From the NCBI GenBank assembly GCA_022702545.1, contig JAHRBC010000001.1, forward strand, positions 8,804,001 to 8,868,000: a stretch of DNA of 64,000 bases. Reading direction: 5' to 3'. The DNA is from Phycomyces nitens (Eukaryota; Mucoromycota; Mucoromycetes; Mucorales; Phycomycetaceae). How positions within the stretch are numbered: the first letter of the stretch is position 1; each line of letters starts with the position of its first letter. The position numbers were made by a program, and so were the translations under genes. Shown here one piece after another: positions 9,934-22,263 of the stretch. Below the pieces are notes generated by a model. The model saw only the letters and a list, made by a program, of their open reading frames with translations, was not told where the DNA came from and ran no database searches.

Positions 9934-12900
9934 AAAAGAAACACAGAAATGATGTTATATGGATACTTGTGTTTTGTGCGTGTAGGATTAATGATCCGCA
10001 GTGAGCACCTCTTAGTTTTAAAGGCGTCTAGACATACCCAAGCCCTGTCCTGACATGTCAGACAAACGTTGGAGCCTTGTTTGACCTCTTTGGAATAGAC
10101 TTTAATTCTTATCCGAGAGGCGTTTGTATTGGGCCAAAAGCAATCGAAATTATAGGCAGTATTGGGATTATTCTTTGGATCCAGTAAAGAGAGGTTGGGG
10201 GAGAGGACCTGGTAACATTTTGGTACATTCTACACTTTGCATATGTGTCACTTTGACTGATGTTGCACCGATTGGTTTACAACCGAATACATAGAAAGGG
10301 CCAAATATTTCCGATTTTAGAGATGAAATCAGTATGAGCCCTGTGCAAGTGGACACGAGTCCCCGAACCAGAAAAAAACAGAACATAGAGCCATTGAGGC
10401 TCTTGTAAGCTATCGATCTATGGAGTATTGGTATACCAAAAGGCATATACAGGCCAATTCGATTCAGAATGCCAATTTGATTCCAAATGCCAGCTATATT
10501 TATTATTATTATTTGTTCTGAATTTGTATGTTTAGGCCCGTGCACAGATGAGTAAGGTGGAGTCTGTATATATTGCACTCTGGCATCTAAAAAGTATAGA
10601 TCGGAATTCGCTATATGGTCGAGACCTGGCCCACCAAAACAATAATCAAAACAATAATGCAAATTTGGGGGCCCACTTGGCCTTTACTTTCATTTCCTAC
10701 CAACCCTCTATCACCATGACAACAAATTCAACTGCTTGTATTTAATGTCATCAACACGTTTTTGATGCCTGTAATCACCAGGCCTTTCAAAGGCGCGGGG
10801 GCCAACGTGGCTTTCTCATCGTTTGTATTCCCGCCCCCCTTGCAGTGAAACAAAAAGCCTCTTATTCTTTTGTAGTCCAAAAAGGCCCTTGAATAAAACA
10901 ATGGTTATTCTATACTGTGTGAGAGATCGCCAGAATTAGAAGGTAGTAGAAACAATTCGTGACACTCTGCACAAGAAGTCTCGTCTTTGCCTTGCAATTT
11001 GTAGGACAAGCCAAGCGAATAATAACTACTTGTGCTCAATTGACCAATTGTTTCTATTGGGGTTATGGGTAGCAAAAATACAAGAGAGATGTAATTGTCA
11101 TGGTAATCGCAAATGCAGACCAAAAGAACAATAGCTCTGAGTTTTCTCGAGTTTTCTTATTCCGAGTGTTCGCATGGTTACTCGACGATATGCTTTTGGC
11201 ATTCTTCAAGATACGTCAACAAAAAAAAACCTCCGTTAGCCGGGAAACCAAGCAAGAAATCCAGAGGTCCGTACACGGAACACACAGTCAAAAAAGAAAC
11301 CAAAATATTTGCCGGTCCGTGCTAGGCAGACAATTGGGCTTCACATGTCTGGAATCTGAATGCCATTGTCTTTAAGGTTGTCGCCATGTCAACTTTTTGC
11401 ATACAAGGATTTAGAATGACCATTGTAAGAATACGTTCTATAAATATCGAATTAGAATCTAGAGAATCGGCTATAGCCCTGTCTTTAGCCTGAACGAATA
11501 AAAAAGTTACTCAAACATGTCAATCGGAATGCAGTTAACCTTAACAGAAGCCAGCCAGCAAGATTAAGATACCATGTATATTTATTTACAATAGGCTCAT
11601 TGACAAACCCACCCTAACACATTATTCCGATGGACCACAAGCACAGACCGTGATGTTCCAAGGGCTATTTAGGCGTAGCGCATTGACTCTTATTGGGGAG
11701 CGCACTTTCACCTATCAATCTATCCATCTACAAGCCATTAGATTTGCATTAATATTCATTAAATCCTTGTCAGAATTTCATTTTTGGATTTTATTTTTAT
11801 TTTTAACCAAAAAATCACATACACAGAGTTTAACAGCAAAAGTGGCGTGAATTTGAGAAATTAAGAGTGTCCAGTCATATCAGACACATCATCTCGTCTT
11901 ACATCAAAGAAGTTTCATGGCAAATGAATAATTCAATGTACACATCTTGTCCCATCCTCGCAATCATTCCGTTCATAACATTGCTATCCGTTTCCGATAA
12001 TTTCCAATATAGGTGCAATCATTTCAAGTCATAATAAAATGACTGCACCTTGATTCACAAGATTTATATATGTATACATGTATTGCACAAAACCATAGTC
12101 AATTGTAACAAATCTCATGTTCTTTCTGCGTGTGAGTGAGAGATTGTAGGGGGTCCGATCCCCTTTAGCTATCTACAAACAATGGTAAAATCAAACAGCA
12201 ATTATTGAAGTATTTCAAGTAGATATGATTGATGTTTGATTCAAAGCGTGTATAGCATACGATGTTCAGGAACCATCGCTAGACTCAAAAGCCAAAAAGG
12301 TTCCCAAACATTCATTCATTTGGTTAATTAGCTGCCAATCTAAAAGGGACCATTTTTGGATATTCCATGTAAAAGGTTATGTCAAGACTTATAATTAATG
12401 GCAAAAACTTATTATTATGCGGATATCACTTGGGGTTGATATTCCACCTCCATTATAAAGTCGTGAAGACCAGATAAATTTGTTGGACATTTGATATAAG
12501 TTACATGTGAGATGTTTGGTGAAATCAAGACGACGTGTCCTCAAGACTAGAGTGAAAAGAACACAAGGTTATCGTTTACAATATAAACTTGAGCTTTACT
12601 TGGTCCATATAATAAATCAAAATTTATACCAAGCTCAAAACAAACAAACAAAAAAAAAGTCTTTTATCTAACTTGTCTACATACAATTATACTCTCTATA
12701 CTAGTTTTCCTGCAAGAAACAATTCACTAAAGGGAGTGTCTTTGGTAGACAAAAAGTATGAACATCATAATATAGCGTTATGAAGCTTTTTTTAGAGATT
12801 GTAAGAATGTGATTTTTCATTAAAAAAAAAGTATCTCGTTGAAAGAGGAAACAGGAATTCTAGCTGTCCAATACGTGGCACAAGGTTTGACACAGTTACG

Positions 12901-15900
12901 ATGTTCAGGCGATACCTGAAGAAGCATCGAAAAAAAAGCTGTCGAGTTGCCTCCGAGGAGGACAAACAAGGTAAGTTTCTTAAAAGTCTAAAAGAACATC
13001 AGATGCAAGATTCTTTCTCAAAGATATACGGACCTGTCTCCAATTCTTTTTCGCCATCTGAAATAAAAAGAAGTCGAGAAGGGTTCAGAGGCACCAACAA
13101 GTGGCGATCTCAAGTTATTTTTATATATTGGAAAAAAAATGGGAAACTGTGTCATCTGACTGCCACTGAATCAACTTTAAATGATTTAGTGGCAAACCAG
13201 CCAGAGGTACATGGGCCAAGTAAAATACAGGGCTATTAGAAAAAAAAATCAAGCGATTATAAGCTCAGGTATGTCTTGAAAATAATTTTATTCTTAATAA
13301 ATACAAGCAATCGATAATCATAAAGAATATCTTTAGTAGTCTATATAGCGAAATAAATCCATTGACTTAATATTAGATCCACATTTATTTATTTTTTTAA
13401 AGCTAATATACTCTATTGTTTATGTAAAACCAATACTTTTTTCATGCCGTTTATGCTTATCAACTCTTTGTTCAGAGCCACACTCAACAGCCTTACTGTT
13501 ATAGGTTTGGTTTACCTCGAACGACTATCAGCATCCAATCTATTTCAGATGTTCTGGGGGGTGGACTCGGGGCAGGGCATTTGGATTGTCAGTCCAGAAT
13601 ATCCCAAGTTCAAATTTAATATCTTTTCGACGCTGGAGTTTTATGTGGCGTGGAAAATAAAAATTAATTTCAAGTATATTTTCAGAGTAACTAGATGAGG
13701 TCGAATGTGCTGGCGTGTTACCTGGAAGTAATTAGATGCAGTTGCAAGATTTACCCAATTACAGAGGTATCAAAACTAAGAAACCTAGAGGAGGATGGGA
13801 AAAAAGTTATGCTCAATCCAGGCTCTTGAGGTGGAGACATGGTCAAGGCCACAAAGAAGGTGTAATTTCTAGCGGAAGAGTAGCCTAGGAGGTCAAATAT
13901 TATGCGAATCACTTTTTCTCTCTTTGTGAGTTCTTTGAGGCAGCGGAAACAAAGGGAATTCATCGATAGGTAGTAGGTAAAGATATCTTTCACTTGTCTG
14001 GTTTAGTGGCAATATGTTTCGACATGTGTATTGTACGGGGCTTTTACAATTTAATAGTCATATAATGAGATATTAGTCTTCCGTATTTCTGTAATCGACT
14101 ATCTGTTCCTAGCTTAAAACACTATAAATGCTTCTTTTGTGTATTTCGTTTTTCCAATCTATTAATTACTTGAAATTCGATGTAAATGCAATGTTCAACG
14201 AGTTTATCCCTTGAGTTATACTTGAAATCTATCAGAAAATACTTTTTATATATTTTAGAGAGCAAAAGCATTTAATATTTTCAATATTATACCGTGAAAA
14301 AGAGTAATGAATTATTACTGCCTTGATACTTTTACGTGTCAAACACTTGAAAGATGTATTGTCCATCTTCATTGTACTCCGTCTAAAAAGAATTTATGCA
14401 TCACCAACCCTCATTACAATAATCTACGTGTACCATCATCTCTCAGCGTAATCTCCCATATTGTATTTACCTTTTGAATATTCAACTATTTGTGCCATTT
14501 AAAATCCCTCAGTAATACATCCTAACATTCACTCTAATCTGTCTTGCACTCTACATTTATGCATCACCAACTCTTTCAATCTAAACATTCACTACATCTC
14601 TACCGTCAATCACTTAATTGCCACCAACACCTTCTCATCTAATTCTTCATACTATCCAAAACATATACACTGTAGAGAGTTCAATTCCCAAAAATAACAC
14701 TCATTCAAAGTACTGGTTGAGGTTGCAATCATAAACCTTGTAAACACCAGTGTCAGAATCCGGTTTGTATTCTTTACGTGCCCCACCCACTCTTTGAAGG
14801 TATTTACAGCCTTACTATGTTCAAGAGGCTATAGCTAGTTCTATTTTTATAAGTTAATTAGTGTAGCTTTATGGTTATATAAGATGTATGGTTGTAGAGC
14901 ATTAATATTAAGCTTAAGATTGGGCTATAGCTTGTTTTCAGTGCTTGCTACAGCTATAACTTTAGTGGTTTGGCTCAATAATTGAATTTACAACAGCTGT
15001 GTTTGTGGCATACACACACCAACTGAGGAAACCACAAACTCTACAACCGATCTCTGGTTACTCTTTGTTACTAGCTCCAAGTTAATATCTCAATAGCTAT
15101 ACACCAGGGACTCATACATTTCATACGAGTTATAACTGGTCATTATACAAATGTGAATTTGACCAATATTATATAATAAATTGTAGTAATCTTTCTTTGA
15201 TAAATAACTCACAGTATTCATATTTCCTATGAAGATACTGTGAGGATATTTTTGTATTTTTGTTTTTATTATCCACATTACATAAAGCTGGGAGGAAGAA
15301 AAAAAAAGGATTCTTGGGACTTATTGGAGGCACCTATGTTGACAGGAATAAAGGAATATTGTCAAACACCGGGTTTTTAGTATACTTGCCAGCCTGCAGC
15401 CAGAATGTCATCCAAAGCGCAATGAGTCAACTTGTAGGAAATACAAAAAAAAAAGGTCGGAGGCATGCAATTTTCAAGTCATATTAACATCAAGGTCAAA
15501 ACCTGCCAAACAAGAGGACTTTCATCGTGTATTCGATAGTTTGAGTAGAGCGGCCCCACAGTCGGCACCCACGACTAAGAGCAAAGATACGGTAAAGATA
15601 ATATGAAAAGGATGATACCCTATTTTACGGATGGCAGAAACAAGATATATCTAAAATTGAAAAATAAAATAAAAGAACTTTCTTGTTTGATTGAATGGGG
15701 TTGTAATGGGCTCTGCTTTAGTATAATTCTCTAGAAGAAAAAAATATCAACTGTTCTTTGTATAGAGCAACTAAAGCTCATGGTTCTTGAGGGTTTAGTT
15801 GTGTAAAAGGGAGAACGGTTCAATATTGGGGACACAACATTTTTATTTCAGTAGACATCTCAAATGTGACGATGCTGGATGCCTTGGAAGAATATCTGGT

Positions 15901-16285
15901 CCCAAAGACTTTATGATCTTTTATAAATGACACTGTTTTATCAAGGATTTTAACTTAAAACTGATTCTAAAGGTGTATTCAGATGGAGGTGTCATATTAC
16001 CTATAGCTGATATCTTTATTACATCCTTCTGCCATTAATTGGATGTCTTTATATCAAATTATGCCTATAATACTCAAACAATATGTCTTTTGGAAATATC
16101 GTACCTTCAAGATCGCTGCTAATAAATCAATTAATTTTAATTTCTCTAAAAATTCTAAATGTGAACCTTTATTTCTACTCAGTGACTGATGTATGTGACG
16201 GCTATTTACTTTTCATGTAGCCACAAGGTTTTGCAGGAAGTTGTTTCCCTAGACAGTCAGTGTATATCAGATCATTAACTACGCC
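9934..16285. other. Gene-poor AT-rich region, 6.3 kb
   Basis: No convincing gene. Open frames at 10168-10662 (-, 164 codons) and 12901-13239 (+, 112 codons) have no recognisable domain and unconvincing composition. A CT/CA-rich, G-poor stretch lies at about 14370-14690 on the plus strand. An imperfect hairpin (CTCACAGTAT..ATACTGTGAG) sits at 15208-15244. Part of a dispersed repeat is present at about 15820-15950. Old transposon remains are likely but could not be named. Confidence 0.45.
15820..15950 (+). repeat. Dispersed repeat, copy A (left of MTR4)
   Basis: Shares ordered blocks with 20695-20830: AATATT(G/A)GGG(G/A)CAC, GATTTCA/ATTTCA..GACAT, then G(G/T)..CCCAAAGACTTTA followed by TATAAATGACA. 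Spacing is the same and the orientation is the same. The copies are diverged, and no coding sequence or terminal repeats were recognised. Confidence 0.55.
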
Positions 16286-19200
16286 ATGTTTGACGACGAT
16301 ACTCCTGATCAGCTCTTTGACATATTTAGTGGCAATGCACCTATTGAAAACTTTGACGATCCCGCTGATGACATTGAAATCGATACTAAAACTCAACAAT
16401 CAATAAATAAGCGTCCACTAGACGCTGATTCCTCAAGCGAAGCTGAATCTATTAGAAAACGTCCCATTACTAGCATTGACGATGAAGACGCAGAAATCGA
16501 AAGATTTAGAGCCGAAGAAGCTGAACAGCCTCAGCCAATCGTAGCTGATACTTTTGAACAAGAAACATCAAGAGAAGTTGCAAATATTCCAGGTCTCCAG
16601 GCTGCACCATCTATTGATGGTGAACAACTCGTACTGAGTCATCAAGTACGTTCAATTAATATCATTATATTTATATAAACAAACAGAAACCTAAAGGAAA
16701 ATGAAATCTTGTACAAAAAAAAACTTTTAGGTTAGACATCAAGTCGCAGTGCCACCCAAATACGACTATGTACCGATTTCAAAGCATGTTCCCCCAGAGA
16801 ATCCTGCGCGTACATATCCTTTCACTCTTGATCCTTTCCAGCGTGTTGCAGTATCTTCAATTGAGCGTAACGAATCCGTTCTTGTTTCTGCACACACATC
16901 TGCTGGTAAAACTGTCGTTGCCGAATATGCAATTGCTCAGTGTTTGAAAAATAAGCAGCGTGTCATTTATACATCTCCCATCAAGGTACACTATAAATGA
17001 CTTTTGATTAGATTCCAATGACTAAATCTATATTTATTTCTATAATAGGCATTGTCTAATCAGAAATTCAGAGAATTCACAGAAGAGTTTGGTGATGTGG
17101 GATTGCTGACTGGTGATGTGACAATCAATCCTCAGGCATCATGCTTGGTAATGACAACAGAAATTCTAAGATCCATGTTGTACCGAGGATCAGAGATTAT
17201 CAGAGAAGTTGCCTGGGTTGTCTATGACGAAATTCATTACATGAGAGATTCTGGTAAGAATGAGAAAAATGAGAGAGAAAATGGGAGAGACGTAAAGTGT
17301 GTGTGTGTGTGTGTGTGTGGTCGATTGGGTTGAAATTCTTCTTTTCACGACAGTAAAACTGACCTTGGACCGTGGAATGGTTTAGCAAGAGGTGTTGTTT
17401 GGGAAGAATCTATCATCCTACTCCCTCATGCTGTTCGTTATGTATTTTTGTCCGCTACTATCCCCAACGCAATGGAGTTTGCAGAATGGATTTGCAAAAT
17501 CCACGAACAGCCTTGTCATATTGTGTACACCGATTTCCGTCCTACACCACTCCAGCACTACCTTTTCCCTGCTGGCGGTGATGGTATCCACTTGGTCGTG
17601 GATGAAAAGAGTAGTTTCAGAGAAGACAACTTCCAGAGAGCCATTGCTGCTCTTTCGGAATCTCAGGGAGATGACCCAAGCGGTGCCAAGGCGCGTGGTG
17701 GAAAGGGTAAAAAGGGCCCAAAGACTGCAAAGGGTGGAGCAAACGATGGGCCATCCGACATCTATAGAATCATTAAGATGGTGATGATGAAGAACTATCA
17801 TCCTGTCATCGTCTTCAGTTTCTCCAAGAAGGAATGTGAGGCAAACGCACTTCAATTGTCAAAGCTCGATTTCAATGATGGTATGCAGAACATAGTCTTG
17901 GTAACATATATATGAAGAGGCTTACAATTGTGTGTAATGTATTGTTTAGAAAGTGAGCGCGACATGGTCAGCAAAGTTTTCAACAATGCAATCTCCTCCT
18001 TGGGTGAAGATGATCGCCAGTTGCCTCAGATCCAGCAATTGCTTCCTCTTTTGCGTCGTGGTATTGGAGTCCATCACGGTGGTCTCTTGCCCATCATGAA
18101 GGAAACAATCGAGGTTCTATTCCAAGAAGGACTCTTGAAGGTCTTGTTTGCTACCGAAACTTTCTCTATTGGTCTAAACATGCCTGCCAAGACTGTTGTG
18201 TTTACAAGTGTCCGCAAATATGACGGAAAGCAGATGCGTTGGGTAGGGTTGGTCTTGGTTTATTTTGGGCATACGCTTACTTTCTTCTCTTTAGGTTACA
18301 TCTGGTGAATATATTCAGATGTCTGGTCGTGCAGGAAGAAGAGGTCTGGATGAGCGTGGTGTGGTCATTATGATGATTGACGAAAAGATGGAACCAGACG
18401 TTGCAAAAAACATGGTCAAGGTAAGATAAACAAGGCGAATGAGAATACCAAGTTTTGACACTTTCTTAATCTCTAGGGTGAATCTGATCGCATGGACTCT
18501 GCGTTCCATCTTAGTTACAACATGGTTTTGAACTTGCTGCGTGTAGAAGGAATCAGTCCAGAGTTCATGCTCGAACGTTGTTTCCACACCTTCCAAAATG
18601 ATGCACATATTCCTCAGTATGAGAAAGGTGTGTAGGCACCCAAGCCAAACCTGGGGACTAATGATTCTTTTTAATAGAGCTTGCAAAACTGGTGGCCGAG
18701 AAGGACAGTATTGTGCTCGAGAGACAGGAGGAAGTCGAATACTATTACAATCTTAGAACACAGATTGAGACGTACTCTCGCGATGTCCGCGATGTAATCA
18801 ATCACCCTACCTATTGTCTTCCTTTTATGCAACCAGGACGTCTGATTAAAGTCAAGCGTGGTGACATGGACTTTGGATGGGGTGCTGTTGTAAACTATAA
18901 CAAGGTTGTTCAAAAGGGAAAACAAGAAAGTGATCCCGAGAATCCCAATTACTTGGTGGATGTTGTCCTTTACTGTAGTAAGGACAGCTCTCCTTCAAAA
19001 GACTCGACAGGTCAAACTGTTGGCGTACAGCCAGGATATCAGAATGAAGGCATACCAATGGTAAGTCATGCACAATTCCTGAGATACTTGATCATTTACC
19101 AACTCAAATCATCAGGTTGTACCCGTCGCATTATCTGCAATTGAGGGCATCAGTCATATTCGTCTCAACCTTCCCAAAGAGCTTCGGTCTTTAGATTCTC

Positions 19201-20291
19201 GCCAGACTGTCTATAGATCAATCCGTGAAGTACAAAAGCGATTCCCCGGAAAGATCCCATTGTTGGATCCAATCCAGAATATGAATATCAAAGACCCTGC
19301 CTTTAAGAAACTAGTAGAGGTATGAACCAAATCTAGCTCACAAGACTAGGAATGAACCAAACGACTTAATCCTTTGAGTAGAAAATTGTTTTATTGGAAA
19401 AGACCCTTCTTCAGCATCCTCTGCACGATTCACCTGAATTGCCTGCTCTATACGATACTTATTCAAAGCGCGTGGAAATCACAAAGAAGATTAAAGAGGT
19501 TAAGAAAAAGATTAGCGATGCACAGTCAATTATACAGTTAGATGAGCTGAGAAACAGAAAGAGAGTGATGCGAAGGTAAGCTTAGGATTGTTGCTTTATG
19601 GATATGTTTTAATGTAGTCAAAATTCACCTTAGACTTGGCTTTACCACAGCATCAGATGTTGTTGAAATGAAGGGTCGTGTTGCTTGTGAGATTAGCACT
19701 GGAGACGAACTTCTCTTGACCGAAATGATCTTCCAGGGTGTCTTTAACGATCTTACAGTGGATCAGTCTGTTGCACTCTTGAGTTGTTTTGTATTTGATG
19801 AAAAGGTATGTAGATTTGACTTGCCGTACTTGTTTTATTAACTAGCATTAAACTTCTAGGTTGATCAACAAGCCCGTCTTCAGGAAGAACTCGCAGGTCC
19901 TCTTAGATTGATGCAAGAAACTGCAAGACGAATTGCAAAGGTCTCCAAAGAGTGCAAGATGTCCATTGATGAGGACGAATATGTCGAAAAGTTCAAACCA
20001 CAACTTATGGATGTTGTATTCGCATGGTGTCAAGGAGCCAAATTCTTCCAGATTTGTAAAATGACAGAAGTTTATGAAGGATCTTTGATCCGTATATTTA
20101 GACGCCTAGAGGAGCTGTTACGACAGATGTACGCAGCTGCAAAAAGTATTGGAAACACAGAACTGGAGAACAAGTTCTCTGAAGGTAAAGCAAAATAACC
20201 AAGTTGGTTGAGCTTAATTATTTACTTGATTTCTCTAGGTATCAGCAAAATTCACAGAGACATCATTTTCGCTGCATCACTTTATCTGTAA
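16286..20291 (+). CDS. MTR4: Mtr4/Dob1 exosome-associated RNA helicase, 13 exons
   Basis: Complete Ski2-like helicase. Exon borders read as 16286-16645, 16731-16985, 17049-17253, 17386-17880, 17950-18242, 18295-18420, 18477-18627, 18678-19060, 19116-19319, 19382-19575, 19634-19805, 19860-20184 and 20239-20291; all donors are GT. After an acidic N-terminus come motif I (AHTSAGKT), the DEIHYM box, SATIPN, the GVHHGGLLP block, [10 protein letters not shown], the arch/KOW insertion ([29 protein letters not shown]) and the C-terminal helical domain, ending [13 protein letters not shown] as in other Mtr4 proteins. Mtr4 unwinds and delivers RNA to the nuclear exosome, within TRAMP or with adaptor proteins, for rRNA 3'-end processing and RNA decay. 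A low-complexity Gly/Lys insertion ([13 protein letters not shown]) lies in the middle of exon 4. Intron 3 holds a GT microsatellite. Confidence 0.98.
17297..17319. repeat. (GT)n microsatellite in MTR4 intron 3
   Basis: An uninterrupted GT run of about 11 units lies in the intron between the DEIHYM-coding exon and the next one. Confidence 0.9.
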
Positions 20292-22263
20292 CAAGCCATG
20301 GATAGGGTCCGACCAAAAAGATTGGTCAAATTTGGTCAAATTTGGTCATGTTTATATTCTCATAAACCCTTGCTTTTTACATTCCTCACAATCTTTAAAT
20401 TCAATAAACTATAATATGATGCAGAACGTACAAAGCAATAACTCTCGTGGCAGCTACAAAAAGCTTCCAAATGTTAAAAGTATGATGGTTGGCTTTTAAT
20501 TATAGCGAAAAAGTTCAAGGAAGCTGTATCAAAAAAGGTGGATATTTTGGTCGACAACCCCATTCAGAGATAGGCACCATATGCTTAATGGTATAAAGAA
20601 AACTGGTATTTGGAGTAATGGACCCTATTATTCGGTTCACAAGAGAAGCAGACGTGACAATGTCTGACGCCAACCAGAGGCATATAATGCAGATCGCTAA
20701 TATTAGGGGCACGGCGTTTTGATTTCACTGGACATTTTTAATTGTGAGTTGCTGTCCGTTGTCTAACAAATATATTTGGACCCAAAGACTTTAACATTTC
20801 TTCTATAAATGACATGCTTTAAAAACGATTTTAAATTATAATGCAAGTGATATATTAAATGTAGCCTATACACTTGGTGTGTTTTGGTACCATTAAGTAT
20901 ATATTGTGATATAAAATCCAACAACAATGTCCAGACACCATAACATCCTAAATATACTATACCCCATCAAGAAACGTTGTACCCGCTTAAAATGTCGTGC
21001 TCCATAATGAAATGATTTTGCTCATTATTTCTATTAAACATAGATTTTAACGTAGTGTATATTTCTTGAAAACCTATTCAACTATGATTATAGTTGCTTT
21101 GTTTTTAAATATCAAGATTCTTTATAGTGTTTATCAAAGGTAATTTTTTTGTATTGTTTATTAAAGAGATGTCATAGTCATATGCTAACCATCTAAAAGA
21201 GTGAGTCTTCTAATTCTATTTTTCTAATGTTTAATGTGGATTGTAACTATGGTGAAAAAACCAAAGGCTTTATCTTAAAAAAAAAAAACTAATATTTGCG
21301 AATATTGCGATGTGTTCAGATCTCGTGGACAAATGAAATACATTTATTGGTTGATGAATAAGCATTTTATGGGTTAAACAGAACCTAGAATCATATATTC
21401 ATCATTTTATGTGATTTATGTATAAAAATAATAATTCATGCAAATTTGACATTTTCTGAAAACTTTGATAATGAACAAAATGACATTGAGGGTATTTAGT
21501 TTTATAAAAGTTTACATGGTTATAGATATATTATTTTTACATAAGATACCTGTTTTTATTTCTTGTTTTTATTCTGATTCTTGTTTTAAAATGTCTTTAT
21601 TGTATTTCATTGGAATATGCTCAAGAGATATTTCATCAAATATTTAAAAATTAAAAAAATATATAAACATAGTCAAATAAATTAGCTATTCAAATAGCTA
21701 TAACTAATAAATAGCTACTTCAAAAGTTTCATAGAAAATGAATGAGAAAAAAGTGATTCTACAACTAAATACATTTTAGTTTTTCATTGAAAAAATCCAA
21801 ATTTTTCACATATTATATTTATTTTCTCATAATAGAGTGATTAGAATCGTATGAAAGTTACTTTATACACTTTAATATATTATGCGTATCTATGCCCAAA
21901 ATTACATTGATATATCTCTTGAAATGATTGAATAATCACTTGAATACTCAATGTATCGCATATCTCAAAGAGATTTTGATCGATCAGTGTAACATAAATC
22001 TTAATTTATGAGCCGTAATTTGTTGATTGTGTTTGTAATTACCAGAGTAAAAGAATTCCCAAGAATAGTCTTCATGAAAAAGCAGTACAGAGCAATTATT
22101 GAACTTGTAAGCGATGTACTTGATTAATACAAAGAAACAAATTGATATAATTGATATATTCAAGGTAAATCTAGCTAATAAAGTGAAGGATGTGTATGAT
22201 GTTGATAATAAAAAGAAATAATAAAAGAAATACAAAAAATAAGAGAGATAGATATGAAAAAGA
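20292..22263. other. Intergenic, very AT-rich, with repeat copy B
   Basis: No gene seen. Three tandem TTGGTCAAA units occur at about 20323-20348. Copy B of a dispersed repeat lies at about 20695-20830. From 21.0 to 22.0 kb the DNA is extremely AT-rich, with A and T runs. Part of it may be the 3' flank of the MULE element, but no terminal repeat could be fixed by eye. Confidence 0.5.
20695..20830 (+). repeat. Dispersed repeat, copy B (right of MTR4)
   Basis: Same orientation as copy A at 15820-15950, with matching blocks (GATTTCA, GGACAT, GACCCAAAGACTTTA, TATAAATGACA). The two copies bracket MTR4 as diverged direct repeats. Confidence 0.55.

Noticed and set aside
10168..10662. 164-codon minus-strand frame
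   Set aside because: No recognisable domain, no promoter-like element, and composition fits an AT-rich chance frame.
12149..12163. GGGGGTCCGATCCCC resembling a tRNA T-arm
   Set aside because: No matching acceptor stem, anticodon arm or A-box nearby; only a short palindrome.
12901..13239. 112-codon plus-strand frame starting MFRRYLKKHRKK
   Set aside because: Basic and AT-biased, no recognised domain or splice context; not enough to call a gene.
15208..15244. Imperfect hairpin CTCACAGTAT..ATACTGTGAG as a regulatory element
   Set aside because: Isolated, no nearby gene, and such short palindromes are expected by chance in 64 kb.
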